Source of the DNA: CAZSHG01 sp964606695 [NCBI: uncultured bacterium] | GTDB taxonomy: Bacteria > UBP14 > UBA6098 | DNA length: 64,000 bases | Direction: 5' to 3' | Assembly: GCA_964606695.1 (NCBI GenBank) | Contig: CAZSHG010000003.1 | Coordinates: forward strand, 109,913 to 173,912 | The notes under the pieces: model-generated | The model's database searches: none | What the model was told of the DNA's origin: nothing | What the model saw: the letters and a program-made list of their open reading frames with translations, nothing else | In this document: positions 34,659 to 43,219 of the stretch, piece after piece | Numbering within the stretch: the first letter of the stretch is position 1 | How the letters are laid out: each line of letters opens with the position of its first letter | Translations under genes and position numbers: made by a program

Positions 34659-35507
34659 CTACGAACTGGCCGCCGAATGAACTTGCATCAGTTCCCATCT
34701 CGAACGTAACTTCCTCATTAATTCATATCTAACTTTGAACACGCCTAAAAGTGGGTCTCCGCGTCGTAAGCCGTGGCAATCGGATCCGCCGGTTATAACG
34801 AGATCGTGTTTTCGCGCCAGAGCGATTATCTCCTCCTGCGCCTCGTGGGAATGTCTGGGATAGTAGGCTTCAAAACCGTCCACGCCCCATTCTACCAGGT
34901 CGGGCAACTTGGGCAACATCCCCTCCGTAACTCCCGGGTGGGCGGCGATTGCGATTCCACCGGCGTCGTGTATTACACGAATAGCGGTTTCCGGAGACGG
35001 CGCCCATTTATGAATATATGCAGGTTTACCTGCCGCCAGGTATTTAATGAAGGCTTCGAGAAGGTTCCTGACGGCTCCGATATTAACCAGGTGTTCGGCT
35101 ATGTGAGGTCGTCCGATGGAGGCGTCGCCGGCGATTCTCGAAATATCCTCGTAAGTCGAGGGGAATCCCATTTCGGTGAGTTTTTTGCAGGTTTTAACTA
35201 CGCGATCTTTTCGCGCCAGTATTTGTTTCTCGATTAGTTCCGTCAGTCCGTGGTCGTGAATGTCCAGATAATAGCCGAGGATATGCATCCTGCCGTCGAG
35301 GTCGGCGGTTGAAATTTCGATTGCGGGCGCGAAATCGATTCCGCTTTTAGCGGCTAAATCGGCGGTCTCTTCAACGGATGCTATCGAATCGTGGTCGGTA
35401 ACAGATATTCCGTTCAGGTAATAGTGTCTCGCTCTTTCGACGATTTGCCCCGGCGTAAATGTGCCGTCGGAAGCGGTGCTGTGGATGTGGAGGTCGCAAT
35501 ATTTCAT
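34659..35507 (-). CDS. PHP-domain phosphoesterase (RNase AM / 3',5'-nucleotide phosphatase type)
   Basis: This 282-residue PHP protein contains D-L-H-I-H-S-T-A-S-D-G, V-T-D-H-D, an EIST block, G-R-P-H-I-A, IAAHPG and G-G-S-D-C-H-G, a complete trinuclear metal set. This pattern matches the TrpH/YciV group that removes 3'-phosphates from pAp or trims RNA 5' ends. The ATG follows the fchA terminator directly, and no strong Shine-Dalgarno is visible. It converges on the NYN gene with 17 bases between them. Confidence 0.88.
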   Translation of the reverse strand: MKYCDLHIHSTASDGTFTPGQIVERARHYYLNGISVTDHDSIASVEETADLAAKSGIDFAPAIEISTADLDGRMHILGYYLDIHDHGLTELIEKQILARKDRVVKTCKKLTEMGFPSTYEDISRIAGDASIGRPHIAEHLVNIGAVRNLLEAFIKYLAAGKPAYIHKWAPSPETAIRVIHDAGGIAIAAHPGVTEGMLPKLPDLVEWGVDGFEAYYPRHSHEAQEEIIALARKHDLVITGGSDCHGLRRGDPLLGVFKVRYELMRKLRSRWELMQVHSAASS

Positions 35508-35509
35508 TT

Positions 35510-35533
35510 AAAAAGGCGCTGATTAAAGCGCCT
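35510..35533 (-). terminator. Intrinsic terminator of the cyclodeaminase gene
   Basis: On the minus strand AGGCGCT-TTAATC-AGCGCCT runs into TTTTT, 12 bases after the stop at 35546 and immediately before the PHP start. Confidence 0.8.
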
Positions 35534-35545
35534 CGATACTCCGTT

Positions 35546-36169
35546 TTATAGCATACGGTCAACAATATCCAGTGAAGCCTCATACAATTCGTCGGCTTCA
35601 TCCATCAGATTCTCGCCGTGTTCTAGCATTTCTTCGACGAATTTCTCGTCCTCAATGCTATTGAGGTTTATCTCCACGTTATACCACGCGGATTCTATGG
35701 CGGCACTCGCCAACGATGTAGCCACACCGGCATCCGAGACGAGTCTTTTGTTTCCGATTTCCGCGATTTCCTTTGCCAGCGAAAGGGTTTCCACGGCCAA
35801 CTCGATAGTTCGCAGAGGCACCTGCGCGGCTTTTTTCGTCTCGGCCTGGATCGCTTCCTTGCGGATAGCCTTTTCCTCCGAATTGGTTTTGGGCAGATGA
35901 TAGGCGTCCATTATGCCCGAAAAGGCTTCAGCATCCAGATCGACAAGACGGATAAACTCCTCGCGGAGTTTCTCGCTGTCCCTTAGAATCTCGCGGACTT
36001 CGTCCTGGACGTTTTCATATCCCTTTTTCCCGATAGTCAAATTACAGACCATCGATACCAACGCGGCTGAATTAGCGGCAACCAGAGCGGCAGAACTCCC
36101 GCCACCGGGTGTGGAAGAGCTACTTGCCAATTCATCTAGAAAGTCCTTTATGGTCTTCTCAACCAACAT
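35546..36169 (-). CDS. Formiminotetrahydrofolate cyclodeaminase / methenyl-THF cyclohydrolase-like protein
   Basis: This 207-residue, mostly helical protein has the FTCD-C/FchA fold. STPGGGSSAALVAANSAALVSMV is the conserved folate-site helix, and VSDAGVATSLASAAIESA lies near the end. It converts formimino-THF to methenyl-THF or hydrolyses methenyl-THF. ATG 36169 is chosen because GGAGG sits 6 bases upstream; the earlier in-frame ATG at 36181 overlaps that site. It is paralogous to the C-terminal domain of the protein encoded upstream (36476-38320), so the locus has two copies of this activity. Confidence 0.88.
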   Translation of the reverse strand: MLVEKTIKDFLDELASSSSTPGGGSSAALVAANSAALVSMVCNLTIGKKGYENVQDEVREILRDSEKLREEFIRLVDLDAEAFSGIMDAYHLPKTNSEEKAIRKEAIQAETKKAAQVPLRTIELAVETLSLAKEIAEIGNKRLVSDAGVATSLASAAIESAWYNVEINLNSIEDEKFVEEMLEHGENLMDEADELYEASLDIVDRML

Positions 36170-36277
36170 TTGTTCCTCCATTGAGGTAATGAGCGATTCT
36201 ACCTTCAGGCAGAGATCCTCGGTCAAACAGTCCGCAAATATAGTATTAATGTCCTGTCGCGCAAGCTAAAACTGTTT

Positions 36278-36463
36278 TTATTTTATCAGATCGTCCTGAG
36301 AATTGTTCAATTTGCCTCTGGTAGCGCGATAGAGGACTTCGTTGACCCTTCTGTCCTGTCTCTGGACTCTTTCCCGCAGATGGATCAACTCATTGTAGAT
36401 TCTATAAACTGCCCAGACAAGCAAAACAACAGAAAACCCTATTATGGCAATGGCGATTTCTAT
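36278..36463 (-). CDS. Small membrane protein with apparent AUA start
   Basis: A 61-codon frame encodes one strong transmembrane helix (IAIAIIGFSVVLLVWAVYRI) and then a basic, amphipathic cytoplasmic-like tail (LIHLRERVQRQDRRVNEVL). A perfect AGGGAGG (36477-36471) ends exactly 7 bases before an AUA at 36463; no AUG, GUG or UUG exists in a suitable place. The frame is also in phase with the upstream FTCD gene across its UAG stop, so readthrough would give the same helix as a tail. Either a rare AUA start or readthrough is implied. Function unknown; it sits between two folate genes. Confidence 0.5.
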   Translation of the reverse strand: MEIAIAIIGFSVVLLVWAVYRIYNELIHLRERVQRQDRRVNEVLYRATRGKLNNSQDDLIK

Positions 36464-36475
36464 TTTACTACCTCC

Positions 36476-38320
36476 CTATTTTGAATGTAGTTCTTCCATG
36501 CGCCTTTCGGCGATCTTCATACTCTCGTCGAGTATCGATTTTGCTGTAGCTTTTAATTCTTCGCATTTCGATTTCATCTCTTCGATGAATTCTTTATCGG
36601 TGATATCTCCGAGGTTAATCAGGACGTTTAATATTCCGCCTGTTACGCCGGAATATGCCATTTGCGCACCAACTGCGACGTCTGAAACAGAGGGTAGATT
36701 CCCGGTTTCGGCAATATCGCGGGCGAGTTTCATCGCCTCCAGAGAATTCCTCGCCGTGCCCAAAGGCACCTGGACGGCTGTTTTAAGCCCCGCCTGGATA
36801 GCTTTTTCGCGGGCTTCCCTTTCTTCGTCGGTTTTTTTCGGCATACGCATGGCTTTAAGGTAATCGTTGAAAGCCTGAGTATCCTCGTCCACCGCATCGA
36901 CCAGTTTTTTCTTTAATTCCTGCGCTTTCTCGGCGATATCGACATAAGGTTTGGCTTTTTTGGGATCTTTCATTTTTGGCACTGTAAGGTTTGACACCAT
37001 CGACGCCAGCGCCGCGCCGAGGGATCCGGCCAATGCCGCCACCGAGCCGCCGCCCGGAGCGGCGGAATCGCGAGAAACCTCGTCAACGAAATCGTTACAT
37101 TTCATTGCGACGAGAGCGTCATCGGGGACTTTCGGCATACCGATGATCTTTTCTTCCGGGTCGAATGGAGCTACGTCGTTTAAACCCATCGAAAATATGG
37201 CCGCTTTTATTATATCCGATTCGGGCACTCCGGTGGATTGTTCCTGTTTGTCCAGATAATATTTACCCGCCATCAACATCGCCTGATATGGCACCAGACC
37301 GACGATTTCGCTACCGGTAACGATCAGACCTCGAGTTGCGGCTAATTCGCGCGCTTTTTCGAGGACTTCGTGGGGTGCCGTTATTTTGTAGTTCGTCAGG
37401 TTTATCGAAATTTGCGCGCGACCGTATTCTTCGACGAACCAACCGATTGCCTTGGTCTTCTTGAATATACCTGGAGTCTTTACCGACCGACCGATTAGAT
37501 TTTTCCTGTATGTGCCGTGTTCCGCGAGCAATTTTTCTATGGAAAAACCGTGCTCAGCCACATAGTGTTCTTCCAGTTTATCGAAATCGTCAGTAACGAA
37601 ATCGCATTCCGCGCAGGGAAGGCTATCCTTGCGGTATTTGAGAAGCTTGCCCCTAAAATAATACGGCTCGATATTTCCGGTTCTAACTGAACGGCCTTTT
37701 TCCCGGAGCTCGAAAGCGAGGTCGGTCGCGTATTTTTTGAATTTCGTATTCAGGGTTACGTTATATGCGATTAAAAACTCTCTCGCGCCGATAGCTATCG
37801 CACCCGTTTTCGGGATGAATTCAGTCGGGCCGAAATCCGGAGCCATTTCCGGGTCTTTGAATTTTTCGGGAAGGCCTTCATACTCGCCCTTGCGGACGTA
37901 GGCCAGGTTCTTTCTTTTCGGTATCGAGGCGGCATATTCATATAAATAAACCGGGATACCGAGTTCCTCCCCCACGCGTTTGCCCAGCTTTTTTGCCAGT
38001 TCGACGCAATCGTCCATCGTAACGCCTTCCACCGGAACAAAGGGGCAGACATCGGTAGCACCGAATCGAGGGTGCGCGCCCTTCTGTTTCGTCATATCGA
38101 TTACCTCGGATGCGCGCTTGATAGCCCTGAAAGCCGCCTCGATAACCCCGTCGGGGGTGCCCACGAAAGTTACGACGGTTCGGTTTGTGGCTTCGCCGGG
38201 GTCGACGTCTTTCAATTCCACTTCGGGGGTGTCTTTTATCACCGAGGTGATTTCGTTTATCACCTTCATATTCCGGCCTTCTGAAAAATTTGGAACGCAT
38301 TCAACTATTTGTGTCGGCAT
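36476..38320 (-). CDS. ftcD: Bifunctional glutamate formiminotransferase-cyclodeaminase with inserted C2H2 finger
   Basis: At 614 residues it resembles vertebrate-type FTCD. The N-terminal transferase domains (about 1-330) start MPTQIVECVPNFSEGRN and hold KGAHPRFGATDVCPFVPV; the C-terminal cyclodeaminase domain (about 425-614) has APGGGSVAALAGSLGAALASMV. It transfers the formimino group of formiminoglutamate to THF and forms methenyl-THF, linking histidine or purine breakdown to one-carbon metabolism. Between the transferase subdomains lies C236-x2-C239-x12-H252-x4-H257, a classical C2H2 zinc-finger spacing not part of the usual enzyme. AGGAG precedes the ATG by 7 bases. Confidence 0.93.
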   Translation of the reverse strand: MPTQIVECVPNFSEGRNMKVINEITSVIKDTPEVELKDVDPGEATNRTVVTFVGTPDGVIEAAFRAIKRASEVIDMTKQKGAHPRFGATDVCPFVPVEGVTMDDCVELAKKLGKRVGEELGIPVYLYEYAASIPKRKNLAYVRKGEYEGLPEKFKDPEMAPDFGPTEFIPKTGAIAIGAREFLIAYNVTLNTKFKKYATDLAFELREKGRSVRTGNIEPYYFRGKLLKYRKDSLPCAECDFVTDDFDKLEEHYVAEHGFSIEKLLAEHGTYRKNLIGRSVKTPGIFKKTKAIGWFVEEYGRAQISINLTNYKITAPHEVLEKARELAATRGLIVTGSEIVGLVPYQAMLMAGKYYLDKQEQSTGVPESDIIKAAIFSMGLNDVAPFDPEEKIIGMPKVPDDALVAMKCNDFVDEVSRDSAAPGGGSVAALAGSLGAALASMVSNLTVPKMKDPKKAKPYVDIAEKAQELKKKLVDAVDEDTQAFNDYLKAMRMPKKTDEEREAREKAIQAGLKTAVQVPLGTARNSLEAMKLARDIAETGNLPSVSDVAVGAQMAYSGVTGGILNVLINLGDITDKEFIEEMKSKCEELKATAKSILDESMKIAERRMEELHSK

Positions 38321-38386
38321 AAAAAACTCCTGTTTGGTTTTCTTTTTTGATTAATAACTCACATTCAACTGACAAAATATCAACTA

Positions 38387-39298
38387 TCAAGCCAATTTAC
38401 CCCGCTTGTGTAGATACGACATCAGGGCTACATCGAAGCTCTTATCGGTACCGATGAGTTCGTAATCTATCTGCGAGTCCTCCATTTCTATACGGATGAA
38501 ATCGATATAATCGAGGAATCTTTTCTGGTAACGCTCGCGTATCGACCAGGGGCGAGTCTGGACTTTCGCATCATTTTCCAGGTCTTCGAAAATCGTTTCG
38601 CCCTTGAAATCGAACTTCACTTCGACCGGATCGACCAGATGGAAAACTATAACTTCGTGCCCCATATGGCGAAATTGTTTAATCGCCCTTATCATAGCCT
38701 CGGGCTCGTCGTATAGATCAGATATTATTACGACCAGACCACGCCGCCCGATTCTCCGCGCAACTTTGAAGAACACCTCTCCGGCGTTGGTGTCTCCTCC
38801 CGCGGAGACCGTCTCCAGAACCTTCAACATCTCGAATAAATTCACACGCGTGCTACTCGGAGGACGTTCGTCGCGGATGTCGGTATCGAAAACCGTCAGG
38901 CCTACTGCGTCCTTTTGAAGTTGCATCAGATATGCGAAACTCGCGGCGAGGTATTTACCATACTCGAGCTTGGAAAGCCAGCCCTCGGATGAGAAACTCA
39001 TACTTCCAGAAACATCGAGCAGGATATAACAACGGAGGTTAGTTTCCTCCTCGAAGACCTTTATATAGTAACGGTCGGTGCGCCCATAGGCCTTCCAGTC
39101 GATGTTCTTGACAGGGTCGCCCGGGTTATATTGGCGGTATTCGGCAAATTCCACCGAAAAGCCGTGATATGGCGATTTGTGAAGTCCGACAAGGAATCCC
39201 TCGACAACGAAACGCGCCTTCAATTCCATATTAGCGAGTTTCGCTATTACTTCCGGCCTGAGGTATTTTCTGTAATCCTGTTTCGTTTGAATCGGCAT
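38387..39298 (-). CDS. DUF58 protein with vWA-like domain
   Basis: A 303-residue cytoplasmic DUF58 protein. The family block EFAEYRQYNPGDPVKNIDWKAYGR (about 51-73) precedes a vWA domain with D95-V-S97-G-S99. DUF58 proteins work with MoxR ATPases, and the moxR homologue at 30488 is the obvious partner although unlinked by 7 kb. No clear Shine-Dalgarno precedes the ATG. It has its own promoter and is downstream of mgtE on the same strand. Confidence 0.93.
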   Translation of the reverse strand: MPIQTKQDYRKYLRPEVIAKLANMELKARFVVEGFLVGLHKSPYHGFSVEFAEYRQYNPGDPVKNIDWKAYGRTDRYYIKVFEEETNLRCYILLDVSGSMSFSSEGWLSKLEYGKYLAASFAYLMQLQKDAVGLTVFDTDIRDERPPSSTRVNLFEMLKVLETVSAGGDTNAGEVFFKVARRIGRRGLVVIISDLYDEPEAMIRAIKQFRHMGHEVIVFHLVDPVEVKFDFKGETIFEDLENDAKVQTRPWSIRERYQKRFLDYIDFIRIEMEDSQIDYELIGTDKSFDVALMSYLHKRGKLA

Positions 39299-39339
39299 AA
39301 GTTCTAACTGATCTTTTACTTATCGTCACACAATATTGT

Positions 39340-39367
39340 ATTATAAAACACTGCGAGAAAATCGCAA
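39340..39367 (-). promoter_or_regulatory. Promoter of the DUF58 gene
   Basis: Minus strand: TTGCGA (39367-39362), 16 bases, consensus TATAAT (39345-39340), giving a leader of about 35 bases. Confidence 0.6.
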
Positions 39368-39395
39368 GTAGTAATATTCGCGTATTTTCACTTCC

Positions 39396-39416
39396 AAAAG
39401 CTTATTTGGCTTTTTT
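39396..39416. terminator. Weak terminator-like hairpin between mgtE and the DUF58 gene
   Basis: AAAAGC-TTATTTG-GCTTTT with a T run on both strands, located just past the mgtE stop. The stem is only 6 bp and AT-rich. Confidence 0.35.
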
Positions 39417-39422
39417 ATAAAG

Positions 39423-40763
39423 TTATAGGATGATTTTGATAATCCCAAAATACAACGCGATTCCAGTGATATCGACCACTGTTGTAACCACCGGCCCCGC
39501 CATCACCGCGGGATCGATCCCAATTTTCTTCGCGATTATCGGCAACAGCGCACCGATAATATTGCTATACCATACTACTATGCCCAATGCCAGGGATACC
39601 GCCAGAGCCATATCGTATTGCGGTTTCAGAAGCAAAGCCCTTCCGAACAGCAGGATACCGAGTATTATTGCGAGAATCAAACCGACAAGCGCTTCCTTCA
39701 AGAGTATTTTCCGAACATGACTGGAATCGAGTTCACCGAGGCTCAGGCCGCGGATAATCATCGCGGCAATCTGCGAGCCCGTGTTGCCGCCGACTCCGAC
39801 GAGGGTGGGCACGAAGAAAGTCAGTAAAACCATCCCGGCGATGAACTCCTCGAAATGTTCCATCACGCTTGTCGTGAAACCTTCGAGGATAAGCAAGAGG
39901 GCCAGCCAGAAAATGCGGCTTTTTACCAGCCTCCAAACGCTAATTGACATATAAGGTTTATCGACCGGCTCGATTGCCGCCATTCGTTCGATATCTTCGG
40001 TAGTCTCGTCCTCGAGGACTTCTATAAGGTCGTCCACGGTAACTATCCCGACCATGTATCCCCCGGAATCTACGACCGGCAGGGCGAGAAAATCATATTT
40101 GGCCAATATTCTCGCGGCCTCTTCTCTGTCGTCAGACGTTGTTACGGTAATAGGGTTTGGATTCATCACCTCATCCACAAGCTGATCGTCGTCAGCAAGG
40201 ATTATATCGCGTAAGGACATAACGCCTTTGAGTTTCCTTCTGGGACCGAGAATATACGAGGTATATATGGTTTCTCTGTTTGGAGCGGTATTTCTTATAT
40301 ATTCCAGCGCCTGTCCTATTGTCCATCCCTCTTTCAATGCGACGAATTCGGGCGTCATCTCCCTTCCGACGGACTCTTCCGGATATCCGAGTAGGTTAAG
40401 GGCTTCCTTTCGGTCATCGGGATCGAGATAACAAATAAAACGATTAAGTATTTCCGCCGGGAGTTCCTCGAAAAGCTCGGTTCGGTCGTCGGGATCTAAT
40501 TCCTGGATAATATCGCGGACGCGATAATCCCGGAATTCCGTCAGAAGATCGGCCTGTTCATCCGTTTCGAGTTCCGAAAATACGTCCGCCGCAAGCTCTT
40601 TTGGCAGTAGTCGGAAAACGATAAGCCAGTCTTCTTTTTTTACTTCATTCAGAAATTCTTCGACATCCGCCGGTTCGGTTTTCGTGAGGATGCTTTTTAA
40701 CTCGAAAAACCTGCGTTCTTCGATGAGTTGTTGTATATCCCTTATTTCGTCTTCGTTCACCAT
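39423..40763 (-). CDS. mgtE: MgtE-type magnesium transporter
   Basis: A 446-residue MgtE with the usual three parts: an N-terminal superhelical domain (about 1-125, repeated L-x-P-D-D-R units), a CBS pair (about 135-255, VDEVMNPNPITVTTSDD and GIVTVDDLIEVLEDE), and a five-helix membrane domain (about 285-446) with VGVGGNTGSQ and DPAVMAGPVVTTVVDITG lining the Mg2+ pore. CBS and N domains close the channel when cytoplasmic Mg2+ is high. There is no Shine-Dalgarno; the promoter abuts the ATG. There is no room for a Mg2+ riboswitch leader. Confidence 0.95.
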   Translation of the reverse strand: MVNEDEIRDIQQLIEERRFFELKSILTKTEPADVEEFLNEVKKEDWLIVFRLLPKELAADVFSELETDEQADLLTEFRDYRVRDIIQELDPDDRTELFEELPAEILNRFICYLDPDDRKEALNLLGYPEESVGREMTPEFVALKEGWTIGQALEYIRNTAPNRETIYTSYILGPRRKLKGVMSLRDIILADDDQLVDEVMNPNPITVTTSDDREEAARILAKYDFLALPVVDSGGYMVGIVTVDDLIEVLEDETTEDIERMAAIEPVDKPYMSISVWRLVKSRIFWLALLLILEGFTTSVMEHFEEFIAGMVLLTFFVPTLVGVGGNTGSQIAAMIIRGLSLGELDSSHVRKILLKEALVGLILAIILGILLFGRALLLKPQYDMALAVSLALGIVVWYSNIIGALLPIIAKKIGIDPAVMAGPVVTTVVDITGIALYFGIIKIIL

Positions 40764-40769
40764 GTCGTA

Positions 40770-40797
40770 AATATAAAGTGTTCAGGGGGATTTACAA
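40770..40797 (-). promoter_or_regulatory. Promoter abutting mgtE (leaderless candidate)
   Basis: Minus strand: TTGTAA (40797-40792), 16 bases, TATATT (40775-40770), then only 6 bases before the ATG at 40763. Transcription should start at or within a base or two of the start codon. Confidence 0.5.
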
Positions 40798-40833
40798 GAA
40801 AAAATAAAAAAGGGGGTAAACCGCGCCCCCTTT
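40798..40833 (-). terminator. Intrinsic terminator of the rubredoxin-flavin reductase gene
   Basis: Minus strand: AAAGGGGG-cgcggttta-CCCCCTTT followed by TTTATTTTTT, 24 bases after the stop at 40857. Confidence 0.8.
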
Positions 40834-40856
40834 CATTTCTCTATTTTCGGAAGAAC

Positions 40857-41573
40857 TCATTCCATCGGCGAGAAATCGTCCTGGCTGGCTCCGCAAACTG
40901 GACATACCCAATCTTCCGGAAGATCCTCGAAAGCCGTGCCGGGATCGACACCGTTGTCGGGATCGCCCTGTTTGGGATCGTAAACGTAGCCGCAAATATC
41001 GCATACGTATTTTTTCATTTTTTCGCCTTTCGGTTTATTGTTATTGGTTTTAGTCCCACGAAACGTGGGGGCGTTTTTCGATGCTTTTCCTTTAAGAACG
41101 TTATGATAATACTCATAGGTCATGGGTTTGTTGTCGTTTATTATTTCCGCGGAAACTACTTCGCCCAAGAAAACGGTATGTGTCCCGGCATCCATAGTAT
41201 CCAGGAGTTTCGCACCCAGTATAGACACGGTATGATCGACAACCGCCGGACATCCGGTTTCGAGCTTTTTCCATTTGCAAGTGCTCAATTTGTCGATATC
41301 TTTACCGGACTTGAACCCGAAGGTGCCCACGAACTTCATGTCCGTGGTAGTATCCAGCACGGAAACGGAAAACACACCGCTTTCAACTATCAACTGGTGC
41401 GTGAGGTTTTCCTTGTTGATGGCGACCACCACTTTTGGAGGCTCAGCCGTTACCTGTGTAACGGCGTTTGCAATCTGGCCGTTCATTTGCGAGCCGTCTT
41501 TGGAGCGGGATGCAACGATATAAAGACCGTAAGATAGCTTCCAGAGCGCGTTATAATCTATATTATCATTCAT
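40857..41573 (-). CDS. High-molecular-weight rubredoxin (flavin reductase-rubredoxin fusion)
   Basis: A 238-residue fusion of an FMN-binding flavin-reductase split barrel (about 1-160, [20 protein letters not shown]) and a complete rubredoxin (186-238) with C191-x2-C194 and C224-x2-C227 binding one iron. This is the architecture of Hrb from acetogens, which passes electrons from NADH to the flavodiiron protein FprA. Here the gene overlaps the fprA-like gene by 8 bases, strongly supporting the same NADH-to-oxygen (or NO) reducing pathway in the cytoplasm. Confidence 0.93.
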   Translation of the reverse strand: MNDNIDYNALWKLSYGLYIVASRSKDGSQMNGQIANAVTQVTAEPPKVVVAINKENLTHQLIVESGVFSVSVLDTTTDMKFVGTFGFKSGKDIDKLSTCKWKKLETGCPAVVDHTVSILGAKLLDTMDAGTHTVFLGEVVSAEIINDNKPMTYEYYHNVLKGKASKNAPTFRGTKTNNNKPKGEKMKKYVCDICGYVYDPKQGDPDNGVDPGTAFEDLPEDWVCPVCGASQDDFSPME

Positions 41574-42774
41574 CTTTTATCCGTTTAGCAAGTTCATTGC
41601 CGATTTTCCTGCCGAAATTCCGGCACTCTATAAGGTCTTCTTCCGTCGGGACATAGGTTAACTTCAACGGTTCCGCGACGATGTCCACTCCCATATCTTC
41701 GAGTATTTTCTGCATGTTCGTGGGCGCTTCTCCGCTCCACCCGAAGGAACCAAAAGACGCGCCAATCAAATTTTGGGGTTTAAGCCCTTTTGCGTAAAGG
41801 AGCATATCCGCGAGGGTTGGGAAGATGTCCTGATTTAGAGTCGGCGAGCCCGCAACCAATGCTCCTGCAAAGAGTAACTCGGTGATAAGGACACTCCGAT
41901 TATTAGCGCGGGCATTGATTATTTTAACTTCGGCACCCGATTCTATTAATCCATCGGCGATAGACCGCGCCATTTTTTTCGTGCTACCCCACATAGTATC
42001 ATATAACACGACCGCCTTCTGTTTCGGTTTCTGCTCGACATATTCGCCATACCAGCCGAGGATAGTGGGGATTTTTTCCCCGCGCCAGATAGGGCCGTGG
42101 TCGGGGCAAATGAAATCGAGTTCCAGATTCATCTCGCCGACCTTATCGAGCGTTCTTTTGACCATCGGAGAATAGGGCAGGACAATATTTGCGTAATACG
42201 TATCTGATTCCTGGCGAAGGATTTCCTCCGATAGTTCGTCCGCATATCTTTCCGAGCTGGCCAGATGCATACCAAAGGCATCCTGAGAGAAGAGGATCTT
42301 CCTTTCGGGAACGTAGCTGAACATACTGTCCGGCCAGTGTATCATGCGAGTTTCAAGGAACTTGATGGTTAGATTTTCCAGATCTAGTTCTCCCCCGTTC
42401 TCGACGTCTTCCACTTCCAATCCGTAATGTTCGTTTAAGGCTTTTTTGCCCATTTTGGACGCAAAGACCTTTTCCGGCTCGATTATGTCGATCATCTCGG
42501 TTAAAGAACCGGAGTGATCCATTTCCGAATGATTCGATACGATGTAGTCGATATCTTTCGGGTCGATTATCGAGGATATTCTTGCCAATAATTCGTCCAT
42601 AAATGGCCTTTTGACGGTATCGATAAGAGTGATCTTATCGGCGAGGATAAGATAGGCGTTGTAGGTCGAGCCGCGCGGAGTGTTGTATCCGTGAAAATCC
42701 CTTATCGACCAGTCGATAGCCCCAACCCAGTAGATATCTTCGGTAATTTGAACAGCTTTGAAGGTTTTTTTCAT
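41566..42774 (-). CDS. fprA: Flavodiiron protein (A-type flavoprotein)
   Basis: A 402-residue class A flavodiiron protein that reduces O2 to water and/or NO to N2O. All six diiron ligands of the metallo-beta-lactamase domain are visible: H82-x-E84-x-D86, H146, D165 and H226 (NHSEMDH, MIHWPD, SQDAFG, PDHGPI). The flavodoxin domain starts about 250 with [15 protein letters not shown] for FMN. The downstream Hrb is its electron donor. It protects oxygen-sensitive enzymes such as the divergent 2-oxoacid oxidoreductase. GGAG precedes the ATG. Confidence 0.96.
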   Translation of the reverse strand: MKKTFKAVQITEDIYWVGAIDWSIRDFHGYNTPRGSTYNAYLILADKITLIDTVKRPFMDELLARISSIIDPKDIDYIVSNHSEMDHSGSLTEMIDIIEPEKVFASKMGKKALNEHYGLEVEDVENGGELDLENLTIKFLETRMIHWPDSMFSYVPERKILFSQDAFGMHLASSERYADELSEEILRQESDTYYANIVLPYSPMVKRTLDKVGEMNLELDFICPDHGPIWRGEKIPTILGWYGEYVEQKPKQKAVVLYDTMWGSTKKMARSIADGLIESGAEVKIINARANNRSVLITELLFAGALVAGSPTLNQDIFPTLADMLLYAKGLKPQNLIGASFGSFGWSGEAPTNMQKILEDMGVDIVAEPLKLTYVPTEEDLIECRNFGRKIGNELAKRIKDE

Positions 42775-42827
42775 ATTTGAACTCCATTTCTTGCATTAAA
42801 GAACTAATTTACTCTTTTTATGGGATA

Positions 42828-42855
42828 AATATAACCAGCCAAAAGAATATTTCAA
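42828..42855 (-). promoter_or_regulatory. Promoter of the fprA-hrb operon
   Basis: Minus strand: TTGAAA (42855-42850), 16 bases, TATATT (42833-42828). Confidence 0.6.
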
Positions 42856-42917
42856 GGTTTTTGTAATATTGATTTCGATGAATTTCCGTAAATTGGACTC
42901 ATTTTGCAAGAAACGCC

Positions 42918-42946
42918 TTGCTATTTATTTTCCTATACCTTATAAT
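42918..42946 (+). promoter_or_regulatory. Promoter of the 2-oxoacid:ferredoxin oxidoreductase operon
   Basis: TTGCTA (42918-42923), 17 bases, perfect TATAAT (42941-42946). It is divergent from the fprA promoter within 220 bases, so one regulator could act on both. Confidence 0.7.
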
Positions 42947-42994
42947 ACATTGCTTTGCCTATGTTGAAATATCAGATAAAATATGGAGGTTAAG

Positions 42995-43219
42995 ATGCCT
43001 AAAATGGTGGTTCAGACAGATCACTGCAAGGGGTGCAAACTTTGTATTAACGCGTGCCCCGTGCAGTGTATCGAAATCGACATGGATACCCTTAATAAGC
43101 TGGGATATCATCCCGCCAAGTATAAGGGAGAGGGATGCACCGGTTGCGGGATGTGTTTTTACATTTGCCCGGAACCCGATGCGATCATCGTTTATAAAAA
43201 AGACGAGGAGGCGGCATAA
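42995..43219 (+). CDS. 2-oxoacid:ferredoxin oxidoreductase, delta (2[4Fe-4S] ferredoxin) subunit
   Basis: A 74-residue two-cluster ferredoxin with [12 protein letters not shown] and [14 protein letters not shown]. It is the delta subunit of the VOR/KOR class and transfers electrons from the TPP centre to free ferredoxin. ATG 42995 (MPKMVV) is used because GGAGG lies 5 bases upstream; the ATG at 42983 includes that site. The stop overlaps the next start (TAATG). Confidence 0.93.
   Translation: MPKMVVQTDHCKGCKLCINACPVQCIEIDMDTLNKLGYHPAKYKGEGCTGCGMCFYICPEPDAIIVYKKDEEAA

Noticed and set aside
35546-36226. Longer start for the cyclodeaminase gene
   Set aside because: The extra 19 residues do not match the family and the only strong ribosome site serves ATG 36169.
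40764-40856. Mg2+ riboswitch upstream of mgtE
   Set aside because: The gap is only 93 bases, is occupied by the upstream terminator and a promoter that abuts the ATG, and has no M-box features.
40728-41537. 269-residue plus-strand frame over the Hrb and mgtE region
   Set aside because: It is antisense to the complete rubredoxin and flavin reductase domains and its product is low in domain-like features.
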